64,000 nt of DNA from Phoronis australis. Its lineage: Eukaryota; Phoronida; Phoronidae. Under the pieces are notes generated by a model. The model did not search any database, was not told where the DNA came from, and saw only the letters and a list, made by a program, of their open reading frames with translations. Shown in pieces: positions 39,401 to 51,400 of the stretch (positions within the stretch are counted from its first letter, which is position 1; every line of letters starts with the position of its first letter). The position numbers were made by a program, and so were the translations under genes. The DNA lies in assembly GCA_002633005.1 (NCBI GenBank), contig NMRA01000039.1, forward strand, positions 1,014,552 to 1,078,551, in the 5' to 3' direction.

Positions 39401-42400
39401 TTGCTAAATTTGATGCAAAGTTTTCTGGGGTGGAGGTGCTTAACTATATTTTTGACGGGAGTTGTAGCGGAAAAAGTTAAGATATCCACCCATTGAGTTC
39501 CGGGAGCTTCCTTGAAAAAGTTCCAGAACCCCAAAGCTTTTCATGGAGTTGATTACATAAACCTAACCCTTTAGTAGGAATTAATGGACTGGTGAATTTT
39601 CAACCCATTAAGCCAACAATAATACATGAAAACTGCCTTGTGAAAAGGAGTGTTTTATTTGTAACGGAATTGTGTTGGAACACGCAATACATGCTTTCGT
39701 TGGAATTTTGTCAGAAAAAGTGCACCCTTTCGTAAAGTAATCAGGTCGCGAAGTCGGCCTTCTGTACAGTGCATCCCATATGTATACCCTTTCTATGGGA
39801 GTCTTTCGGCAAATTTTCCATTACAAACCACTACTGGAACACGTTTATCGTCTTAGGGTCTTGGCATGTTAAAACCTTTCTGTAGGTAAGATGTTGTTTT
39901 CTCACCCATCTCGTAGGGAATGTTCCAAACTGAAAGCAAAGTTTGTTGCAAGTTGTAGTTGTTGGCTGTGCTCAAATCATTGATTTCACAGTTAAGACTA
40001 CCCTACGTAATTAAGTTAGCACATTCATTGTCTAGTACACTTGCACAGGGGATGTAAGTTATTTTTGTTCAAATTGTATGCTTTTATTTTTAAACAAATT
40101 TTGATGAATGGGTGTAAGGGTGTGCACAGACTCTGTAATTTGCACCAATGTTTGAAAAGTGCCTGTAAGGTGTCAGTTATAATGAGGGGCCTTTAAGGTG
40201 TCAGTTATAATGAGGGGCCTTTAAGGTGTCAGTTATAATGAGGGGCCTTTCCTGTTGCTTGACCGACTATAAAATGTGTAGGCAACTCGGAAAAAAAATT
40301 TGATTTGCAGTCTGAGGAAAGAAAAAAATAATTAAAAAAAACGAAATCTTCTGTATTTTTGAACAGAAATGAGTGTGCCCCTGCAATGAAAAGTGGATAA
40401 ATAAAGTGTTTCACCAACAATTATGCCATCATAAAGGCCTGAGCATAGGGCAAGAAGGAACAGGATTATGTGAAGTATTGTTAGAACCTTCACACCAGTT
40501 TTAAAAGTTATAACCACTTTGGTGAGAACAGTGCAGTGGACAGTAAAAAATAAAGATTCTCGCTGTGGATTTTTGTCTATGCTTCAATTATCTATCTCAA
40601 CTTCAAATACCTGAAATGATAATCAAGAAAAGATATTAAGTCCTTGTAATCAGAATAGTGGCAAATGTACATAATTGAACTGATAGGATGTTAAGTTAAG
40701 GATTATGCAGGACCCTGGAGAAATGACCAAGTATCGTATCTCAGAAAGGCCAATTTTACACGGGCGGTGCTGCATGGAAATAAGTGGGGGCTATAGCCTC
40801 CCAGCCCCCTATATGGTGCGATGTCCATGAGCGGCGCAGCACTGAAATAAGTGGGGGCTATAGCTTCCCAGCCCCCTATATGGTGCGATGTCCATGAGCG
40901 GCGCAGCACTGAAATTAGTGGGGGCTATAGCCTCCCAGCCCCCTATGGTGCGTCGCCCGTGTTTTGTCCTTATGGAACTTTCAGTGAGTTTGCTTTACAT
41001 ACTACTTCTCCAAAATGCTGCTAGGAATTGTTTTGAAAATGTTCATTTTTTCATGAGAGGCTACCAAAAATAGGACTTTTATTATGATTTTTCTTTAAGT
41101 TGAATAAAAAGAAAGCCAAATTATAATTTAGAATATTGTAACTTTGTTCTTAATCAAGCAATTCTTGTTATTGCAGATCACCACTTTAGTTAATCACAAA
41201 GACCGTCCGCGGGTATCCGAGAGGAGCCTCAAGGCTCTTGTGAGAGTGGGACAGGCTGTCAATCTCGCAGTTGAAAGATTCGTGACGGTGGGGGAGAGTA
41301 TCGGCGATGAGAATGCTGAAATCAAAATGGATATGTGCGAGGCGTGCAAAGAGGCACGCTCTGCAGGTAATTGAGGCGATTGTGTGGATTTAGCCAGAGC
41401 TACTTGTGGATGCTTTTCACGTTATGAAAGTCACAAAAAATCAATTTTTTGACAACTTCCCCCCCCCCCAGGGGATATCTAGGGTTATGGTGAGAGGGAA
41501 GTCAGACAACGGACAACTAAAAGCACATGAGGTTGTATGAGACCCTAAAAAATGTATTGTTCTCCAAAACACTCGTGGAAATCATTTTAAAATATTCCAC
41601 TTTTGCATGATAGGCTATCAAAAATAGACATTTATAATTTTTGTGAAAAACTCAAAAGTTGCAGAAATCGAAAATGAAATGATACTTTAGAAAACTGTAA
41701 CAGCATTTTTGAGATTTAATTTTTAATTTGGTCATGTTTTGGTGCCGTTTTGCTATCAATGTACCTTTCCTTTATGCTGAGTATTACTAAAAAGTCGTGG
41801 TCACATGATCCAATTAAGAGCAGATAGGTAAAAAGTCAAATATTAAAATTCTACTGGCTTTCAGAAAATATATACCTTTTCTGGGTTGAAATCTTTTAGT
41901 TTTTTTGATATTTGACTAACATGGTAAGTTCAATCTTGTCGATAAGGTCCTACACAGCTTTAACATTGCTACATTGTCGCGATACGTAAGTGGACGAAAC
42001 AGAAGATCAGGACCCCTTCTCAGGTCACATCGGTAGCCACCGTAAAATTGGTGTCAGCTCGTTAAACGTTGAAGTGTTTGAATAAAATGACTTTTTCTTA
42101 GAACTGAAGTCAACAAGTTGGTATGCGTCAGTCATGATGTTTATCCAGCCAAACCAATACGGTTGTCTGATTGTTATTTATCCACCCAAACCAATACGGT
42201 TGTCTGATTGTTATTTATCCACCCAAACCAATACGGTTGTCTGATTGTTATTTATCCACCCAAACCAATACGGTTGTCTGATTGTTATTTATCCACCCAA
42301 ACCAATACGGTTGTCTGCTTGTTAGTTCTCAAATGGGCTAGTTTCCGCCTTGAACATTTGGAGTTCCTAGTGTTTTGAGCCAAACTGTTCCGTCGTACCT

Positions 42401-45400
42401 TTAATTACTATGTGGCAACCATATGTGACTTGAGTTTCCACTTACTAACTCGAGTAATATCCCCAAGTAAATAGCTCCCTGCACTTAACGTTAAAAACCT
42501 TAATGGTTGACGTGCTTATTATCACCTATAATGATGATGTATCTCTCTCTCTCTCTAACAAAGACTTTGTGTGGTTTTTCTTAGAATTGAATGTCTCTCA
42601 AGTTCAACCTGAACTGCAAGAATATTGTTCAATGATATTGATTCCTGTCTGTGATTATTTTGCACTGGCACCGTTCAAATTAAGGAATACATGTCTCTCA
42701 ATGATCCTGAAATACTAAGTAACTATGTCAAAACAGAAGTTCTGCACCAAAAAGCTTTTCCTACTGTCATACATGACCTTTAAGAAATGGTGGGACATTT
42801 CAAAAATGGTAGAAATTGGTTTGGTTCCGAGACTCTCTATCGATAATTATTAGAAATTTCCAACTTCAGACTAGAATAAATGATGTTCGCAGGAGCGTAG
42901 TAAGTACTTAGAACCATTTGGACCTGGCCATATTTGCAAAGGTGAGTAATGCCAACTTGTTATATTAAAAAAACTCTGAAGTTTACCCCAGACAAAAGTA
43001 AAGGGCTGAAAACGTTAGCGCCATCCTCACTATGAGGTGCCCTAGGTCATGTTAATGCGAGCCAGCGCCGTCCTCACCCTAGAGCGTATTAATCCGAGCC
43101 GTCACTAGGCTCAGTAGTTGTGTGGATGTAATCCTCTTGGTTAGAGGTAAGTGATGACCAGCTGCACACTTGGTCAGTTACATTTATACAGCTGTCTAAT
43201 TCTTTTTGCGCCATATTTGATGCATTGTGTAGGGTGTGTAGTGGGGACACTCAACTGACCAATGGCAAGTTGCTCAAAGGTAAGTTCTTCTGGGTTTTCT
43301 GTAGCGTGGACATGACTTTCATTCGTTCCCCATGAGGCGTGTGTGTTTGTGTGCACTAAATGTTGAGATTGTCGTTGCTTTAATGATAATTGCTAATTCC
43401 ACCGTATTGTTTGTGTAGATCAGACAATTCAAATTATATTCAGTCAAGATGAAGGCCGCAGGCTGAAGGGGACAGCGAATTGAAGGTTAATTGCGTGGTT
43501 AAACACTGCAATATTGATTGTCGGATGTTTTCTACTGAATTTTCTGCAGAAAAATAAACTACACGAATGTACTTTTCTCACAAACAATTTTTTTTCACCA
43601 TTGTCAGTGCTACCAAGCTACGTACCTTTTTCATTGAGTTACTAATTATTCAGCCAAAGCTTAATAATCTAATTTCTTTCAATGGATACAATTTACCTCA
43701 GTTTTTTTCTGCCTTTCAAGTTCATTGCGCACATGGATTTTCCTGTGTTTTGAGTCTCTTCCAAATGCAGATCAAATATTCTTTGGGTGCCCTTGTTGAG
43801 GAAGATTGGAATAATGCCTTATGGGAACTACTGGCATCTTATTACAATTTGTCTGTTTGGTTTCAGGAGTGGCCATACAAAGACTGACCGACGTCCAGCC
43901 TTCTGGTCAGCTGGACAGCCTGTCGTCGTTCGCTGAGAAGACCGCCATGGTTAAGGCTGCGCGCCAACTGCTGTCGGCCATTACCAAAGTTCTGGTGTTG
44001 GCTGATAGAGTAGTCATCAAGCAGATTATAGCTTCCAAGAATAAGGTGAGGTTTCACACGTACTATTACAGTCTGCAGTCTCATGGGCAAAGGGCAACTG
44101 TTTTGTATGAAATTGGGCAATGGGTCGTTTGGGACCCGAATGTAAACCAGAGTCATTGTTAAAGATAAAGTGAGGAATGTGAATTAGTGTTGATAGTGCA
44201 TTCACTGAGGAATTGTAAATTATTATTAACACTTTCAAATGTATACTCAACGTCTCCTTTCCCATTAAGACAAACTGCCTGTTTTCCTCTCCCAAAAACC
44301 ATTTTCATTGACATTTTTAGAAAACTTCAAATCTGCACTCCAATCATCTAACCCCATGGTATGCCTTGATTTTTACCTTTGAAAATATCAAAAATTAAGG
44401 GCTATCGCTTAGTCAATGCGATTCCAAAACTCGTGTATATTTACCCAGCTTTGATATTGTTTCTCAGTTGCTCTCAGATTTCATAAATTTCTGCTGGTTC
44501 ATTGGCTTCTGCACTCAAAGCTGAAGACTAGTCTGTCTTTGTGCAATCAGCTTTCAATTTTCAGTATTCTTGTGTTGCTTAAGACATTCCTAACATTTGT
44601 GCATAGTGATTTGACCTCTCTTCCACACTAGTATGTAATTATCTGGTCTTAAGCTTCAGTTTGATTTTCACGAAGCGTTCTTAAACAGCCATCGATTAAG
44701 AGTCTTTTTGATAAGGTATTACTAAATAACCAGCTGACTTCTGCCTTTTGCAGGTGTCGGCCAGTCTGTCTAAGCTAGAAGGTGTGTCAAGCTTCACAGA
44801 GTTTGTACGAGCCTTTAGTCAGTTTGGTAACGAGATGGTGGAGCTAGCGCACTTAACTGGTGACAGGCAAAATGTGCGTACAAGTTGTATGATGTCATTG
44901 AAGTCATTGGTCATTTTAGGGTCTGTTAAGATGTGGACTTATGTTAAGAACTTTGGGATAGCATGTAAGACAGAATTTTGATACAATGAATGGATTTATA
45001 AATCAACTTTACAAGAAATGGTTTTGTGGACAATAAATATAAATAATAGTAATATTGAAAATTGATATGACATGCAGCCTGTAATCACAGTGGCATCCTT
45101 CCAGTCACGTTACAAGTTACTTATAAGCATTTTCTATACTTACAGTACAAGACGAAAGTAATCGGACACAACACTGTATCCTCATCATGATGGATAATTC
45201 TGTTAACAGCAAAAATAACTTGTAATAAACACCGTGCCGACAAAACTGTAATTGTAGAGTGACCTAGTCACTTTACTGACATTATAGTAAACGCAAGTAC
45301 ATGCATAGTTTACGTTGATGAGTTTCTAGTTCTAGTTCGCACTTCATGACCCGTAGATATGAGCTACAAACTCGAGTAAAAGCTTGAGATTTCGAGTAAA

Positions 45401-48400
45401 AGCTCTGAATGTTGAGTTCAGACTTGAACTTGAAGCTTTAATACTGGGTCACCAAGTGCAAATCATGATGCGGCAGTCATTCACATGAGTCATAATATAC
45501 CTGAGCACATAATATACCTGAGCACATAATATACCTGAGCACATAATATACCTGAGCACATAATAATAGGCAGAGAATGGAAAATAACAAAAATAATTTG
45601 GAGTGGAAAGATCAGACTCTGGGTCCGGATCGCTGTTCAAAGCTCCTGTGAACGTTCTTGTGTGAAATTGTCTGGTAATACGTCTTCCTTCTCATCAGGC
45701 AGCATGTGAACAGTCTCTGAACCATTTATGATTTGCACAGGACTTGAAGAGTGACCGTGACCGTGCCAGGATAGCTGCGGCCAGATCTGTGCTGGAGAAA
45801 TCAACCATGATGCTGCTCACATCCTCCAAGGTATTGGTAGTCCTTAGTGTAGGACAGTCTTCGTTGTCTATGTATAATGCATTGAGCATAGATCGTTACA
45901 GCACATTATGTCAGTGAGTAGGAAATCCACAATTGAGTAGAAGAATAGGACCATTCTATTCGTTAGAAGTTTTCCAAAATTATTATTGTCTTCACGCACT
46001 GAGCAAATTATTTAAAGATTTTTATGGTTGCGTCAACTTTGATAATGTCACTTGAGGTAGACAAACTACTACAGAAAATATGGGCACATGATTAGGGTAC
46101 CAAAATTTATGAAATACAACTTAATTTGCTGAATTTAAAGAATTGATCTGGCTGCACTCCCAAGATTTATTGACAACGACAAATACTTAATGGTTTTGCC
46201 TATTGGGTACAGCCCGAAGCTCAGCAAATGACATAGGCTTTTGGTGACCTCTCCTGATCTGTTGTTTGCATGTTGGGATCTGTGAATCAATTCTATATCA
46301 ACAATGAAGGTTCTAAGTGCAGTTGATCTGGTTTATTTGTCGTATACTATCACATCGTATCTGATGATGGAACATGATTCAGAGATTACGTGTCATATGG
46401 CTTGAGCTGTACGGACTGGTTACTTCGTCTTTATATTCTGACTTGTATTTCTTGTACTTTTTAAAGTTACTAGGTGGCACTTGTAGTACAACAATCCCAC
46501 CTGCAAAAATGCCATACATTCAAGTAGTCATATGGGATTGTTAGCCCATAGATGTCTCCATGCTGGTGATCTGCTTTCTGTTAAAACGAAAACTTTTACT
46601 CATCAGTGCCACCTGGTGAATATATAGTCTGCCTTTTAATGAGGGTAGAAACACCTGGAGATTTTTAGGCTAATTGTAGTTGACACGTTGTCCAATGTGT
46701 CACAGAGTTGTCCTAAGTATTAAAATATTTTTTCGTACTTGTAAATTAGACCAGCCCTTGTCGCTGAGATGCATTGTGGGTCAAAGTATGTGTGAATTCT
46801 GTGTTGTCACTTATACTTTGTCGCTTATTACAGACGTTCTTACGACACCCAGAATGCGAGTCAGCGCGTCAGTGTCGAGACACAGTCATTGCTCAAATGC
46901 ACAAAGCCATGCAAATGATGCAAACGGTATGTGTACATAACTTTGTCCATCTTCGGAACGTCATATCTCAGAAATGGCTGTAACTTTCACATATTATGCT
47001 TTGTGTACTTGTTGTTTTTGAAATGTTTCACATTTGCACGTCAGCGTTTATTAAAAAACAGGACTTTTAAGATTTTTCTAAAAATCTCAAAAGTTGCATA
47101 AAATGAAAACGAAGTTCACTTATATACTAGTATATGCACTCCCAAGTTTGGGTAAGGTGATTTCTATTAAGTCTACTTGGATTTCTGTAATCGACTGGTG
47201 GTCCGAATAGCTCAGAGTACTGTGTTCAAACCCAGGTCGGAGCAGAGATCTTAATAGAGGTTACGTGGTGTGGCCAGCATATGGAGTGTATGAAGACTAA
47301 TAATTCATTGTTACCCGAAATTTCATTTTCAAGTAATTTGTTTTTGTATAATGTTCCTGTTTTTTTATCATTATTTTCTAACTTGTTGATTGGTGACCTT
47401 ACCTTTCTTCATATCTCCAGGTTGTAGAGAGTGATTGTGGGTCATCATCAACCAATGGGAAGACCTCTCCAAGGCTAACCCAAGTCAATGGTGATTCTGG
47501 CATCGGTCTATCTATCGACCAACATTTAACCACTCACAGAGCCATACAGGAGTTTGATGTTAGTTTTTTTCTGCTTTTTAACAGGAATTTGTTAAATTGA
47601 CAAATTGTCAAATCGATAATCCAAGGTAAAGGCAATTATTTTTTTAGCTTTATTCACATTTAAAAAAATATTCAATCTTTTGTGGCATTTGTTATGATTG
47701 TCCTCTGCTTTCCTAACAGGAATTGATTGAGATGTCTCTTCGGGTGAGCCCAAACATATAACTTATTCATTTTTTAATATTTATAAATATTTATTTGTGG
47801 AAAAGCTTGATGCCTGTGGAAGAGTTCAATTCCCAATCATTCTGTGGCTGGTGACGGATGTCGTCTGCTTCTTTAACAGGACCTAGTTGAGATGACGCGC
47901 GTTACTTTAGTGAGCTCAAACACACAGGACAAGTTGACTCACAGTCTGGACCAGGTGTCGGAGACCGTGCAGGACTTCACAGACTCCGCCTACACGACAC
48001 ACGAACACCGCGAGCGTATTCTGCTCTTGTGTGAGAAGATTAGACAAGAACTCTCAGCTCTCTTCCGCTATGGAGTCAGCATGGTATGGGAATGTTGTTT
48101 TGTTTGGAAACAAAATGGTTATAACATTGGAAGGGTATGGTAATCTGTCAAAATTGTCGTTTTCCACCTTTTCAAAGGCTGGTAACCTCTCTTGACTACA
48201 AAGGAAACGTAATCAAATGTTGTTTTATGAATTCTATGCAGTACAAACCATATTAGAAATGGACTAAATATTTCTTCATCTTTATTTTTGTGGAGAAATT
48301 TTACAAAATAGAATTTCACTTGTTGGTCATATTGTGTGCTAAATAATTGCAGAGTTACCATGCTAGACAACAACGCTGCCAATGGCTGATGTCACGGATA

Positions 48401-51400
48401 CAAAGATGCGTTAATCTTAATTTTTTGGCATTATGATGAAAAATTTATTATGATAATAAATTTTTCATCATTTTGTCCCGAAGGTCCTAAGTACAAACTG
48501 TCATAAGGTTCTATTATGGTCAGGCGCCCAATGTCTCATGTAAGCAGAAGAGAAGAGTGTTCGTGGGTTTGAGTCATTTTTGGTCGAGAACTCGTGTTCA
48601 TCAACTTTCAGATGTTTGCTCTTTTTAGGGAAGACAAATTATTTTCGTGTTTATTATGTATTGCAGAACCAAAAAGAAAATACTCGTGCTGCGCAAGATT
48701 TTGAGACAGCCATTATACGTACCAAAGATTCCGCTAGGGCATTGCGCAAACAGGTAGGTGGTCCTACTGTCTCTCTTGTATATTGTATCTGTTGTATATC
48801 AAGTACATCTCTCTGCTTAAAAAGATGCTATGCCATGTTTTGATAATTTCATGAGAAAGTGGTTCTGTCAGTTGCAATAATGTAGAGTTAGTACCTCAAT
48901 TGAGAGTTATAATAATTATAGTAATTACAATTAGTGTAATAATTATTATAACTGTATCTTATAAGTAATTATAATTATCATGAGTGATAAAAATTATAAT
49001 TGTAAATTGGTAATTGTAATTGCTATAATAGTAGTTACAATAATAACCACCTGCTGTGTGTTGTTGCAGCTGTTGGACACGGCCATGGATCAAACATCTG
49101 AGATGTTCCGCTCCAACGACGACCATGAACTGCTGTTAGCACTGAAAACTGCTGGACTCAGTGGGGATGTGGCCGCTATTGATGAACTCGGTCTGAGATT
49201 TGAAGAGCACTCAGAACAGCTGCAAGAGGTTGGAGGACAATAGCTTAATGAATTAAATTTCAATCTTGGAGCATGTTTTATCATAGGCGATATAACTGAA
49301 TTTACTCCAAATATAATGCTGTGATTTTTATCAGAAAACAAAATATTGTTTTTGATATTGATTGGAATGTAAATATTACATTAATAAATAAATAATAATA
49401 AATAGAGACCAGTTAATGGTTGAAATTTGTGTGAAAAGCACTTGTATTACAACAGTTTACACAACTTGAAAATCACTGAATAATGTCTGTTAAGTTTGTG
49501 AAACTCATCGGTGACCACCAGTTGGAACTATTGCTGACCTTGTAGCTGCCACAGGTAACTTCAATCCTTGAAGCTTCTCTATAACGCTTGCTGGGTACCT
49601 TTATCCAGTGGTAAAATGGAATCTGATTTGTAATTCAATATTGACAAATACTGTTCAATATGGGTCTGTATTACTGTAGACGTGAATATGCCACCACTTA
49701 CCATTCAGACTTGGTTTTGTTGGACCCTAGTAAAATAGCCATTACCAGTCATTTTTGCCATAAACATAATTAGCTGTAATGACGGTATTTTGGCTAATTG
49801 TCTTGCACTGTATGTCATAAAGATTACTAATTGTTATTTCCACAGCTTGCCAAACTACTGCATCACATTGCCACGACAGAACCACTTATGATTGTTGCTG
49901 AGCACACAGAGGGCGCTGTCAAAAGTCTCGCCCCCCAGGTAAGGATTCGGTGCTTTGACTGGAAATTAGGAACTTGTCGTTTTCGTTCTTTTCAACATTG
50001 ATTTTCGTTAATTTTCTCTTTCTTCGTTGGCTGCGATTTCATTATGGAAGTTAAAACTGAAACACAAGAATGTATTAATCTTTTGAAGCTGCATTTCGTG
50101 CTCAGCCTGCCTGAAATACAATTTGAGTTAAGAACACTTATTGCTCTCAAGGCATTCTCACTTTTGTTCTCGAGATGAAGATTGGGGTGTGTGCTTGAGG
50201 CGTGTATTTAGATGGCAATGTTTCAGTTACTCTAAGCTTGCTACACAAATTGCCCAATGATGGAAGATGAGTCAAATTCAGGAGAGGGGTCCACAACCTC
50301 TCTACTTCACGGTCACTTTGACATGGCTGTAGTTTTTACTTGTAAACAAACACGAGCGTGTGTTGTCTTAGTGTTATCATTTCAGAGTTATCTCCTTTCA
50401 GTTGACAAAAGTATGACATTATCTTGTTACATTGGACATCAAAAGCAGTGCCACATGAAAATATGTGCGTTTGATGACTGGGCTTCATTTCTGTTGCTTC
50501 CCTTTCTCGTAAATTTGTCAATTAGTTTTAATTAGTTTGGTTCTTTGCTGAACTAGTTTTGACGGACTCACGACTTGTCGTTAATTTCCATCACGTGTTG
50601 TGGATGAGACGGTCACGCCACTTGGTGACCGTTGGCTACAGTTGAGTGATATAAAGCACTTCCTATATGTCTTCCGTTGTCAGACATCATGTTGGCTATG
50701 GCCCCAGACCCACGCCTGATGTCGTTATTTTCACTCCATTGCCTTAGCCATGTAGGTGGTATTGACACGATGAAATCTCACCAAGTCTGGCCAAATGTAT
50801 TGCCAAGTTCACCTCCCATTTTCATTTTTCCCTGGTCATTGCTGTTAGTGTCTGCAGTTTTTCAAAATATTTTGGTGATAGGTTGCAATACAGAAATTAA
50901 GGCATTAAGGCATTAGTCTGATATAACGTGCTTGCATTTTGAGGACCAGTTGATGCTCGTTATTTAGTAGAGAAAGCTTCTTATAATGCGGGGATGTTCT
51001 ATCAGACTGTTAAAGAACTAGTAAAAGAATCGTTCTAGTGTTTCGTGTCTTTTCTCAATATAATCAGTGAATTAAATTTCACTCATTGTCCGCATTGTTT
51101 CCTGTCTTAGCTACCTTGATGAGAATTAGACTCTCCCTTCGCTGTCCTTGTAGGTGATATTTGCTGCCAAGACCCTGGCGTTGAACCCAGCTAGCAAAAT
51201 AGCCAAAGAGACCCTCGATGTCTTCTCAGACTCCTGGTCTTCGCAAATTAACGACGTCTCCTCATTGGTCAAGGACGTCAGCGAGATCTGTCAAGGTCGG
51301 CGAGAGAAGCAGGTGTACAGCTCATTACCGCGGCCGGGGGTAGGTGGCGCTAGTTGTTGGGCGGGCGTTGGCGTCAATGTTTGTCTTATGTCGTGGTGAA

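Larger units (their letters stand above)
3421..41176 (+). other. CTNNAL1: intron 1, about 37.8 kb
   Basis: The intron is bounded by donor GTAAGG and acceptor TTATTGCAG. It contains the duplication, transposons, MITEs and tandem repeats listed separately. I saw no convincing gene, RNA gene or named element in these stretches: 3421-4021, 7720-10335, 10570-12041, 12099-13076, 14630-16880, 19860-21653, 22151-22650, 22713-28540, 29037-31526, 31645-32385, 32800-35290, 35690-37295, 37365-39070, 39131-40166 and 40251-40757. They are AT-rich with only short open frames. Intron 1 is far larger than the others (0.3-5.3 kb) and could hold regulatory DNA, which sequence alone cannot show. Confidence 0.85.

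Noticed and set aside
43821-44162. Open frame longer than exon 3
   Set aside because: The true exon stops at the GTGAGG donor at 44046; the rest is intron read-through, and the overlapping minus-strand frames are shadows.
47744-47761. Reading the exon 8 duplicate through its donor as a longer exon
   Set aside because: An in-frame stop follows six codons later.
51314-51325. Earlier donor CAG/GTGTAC for exon 12
   Set aside because: It would drop the conserved SLP-P tail that continues into exon 13.
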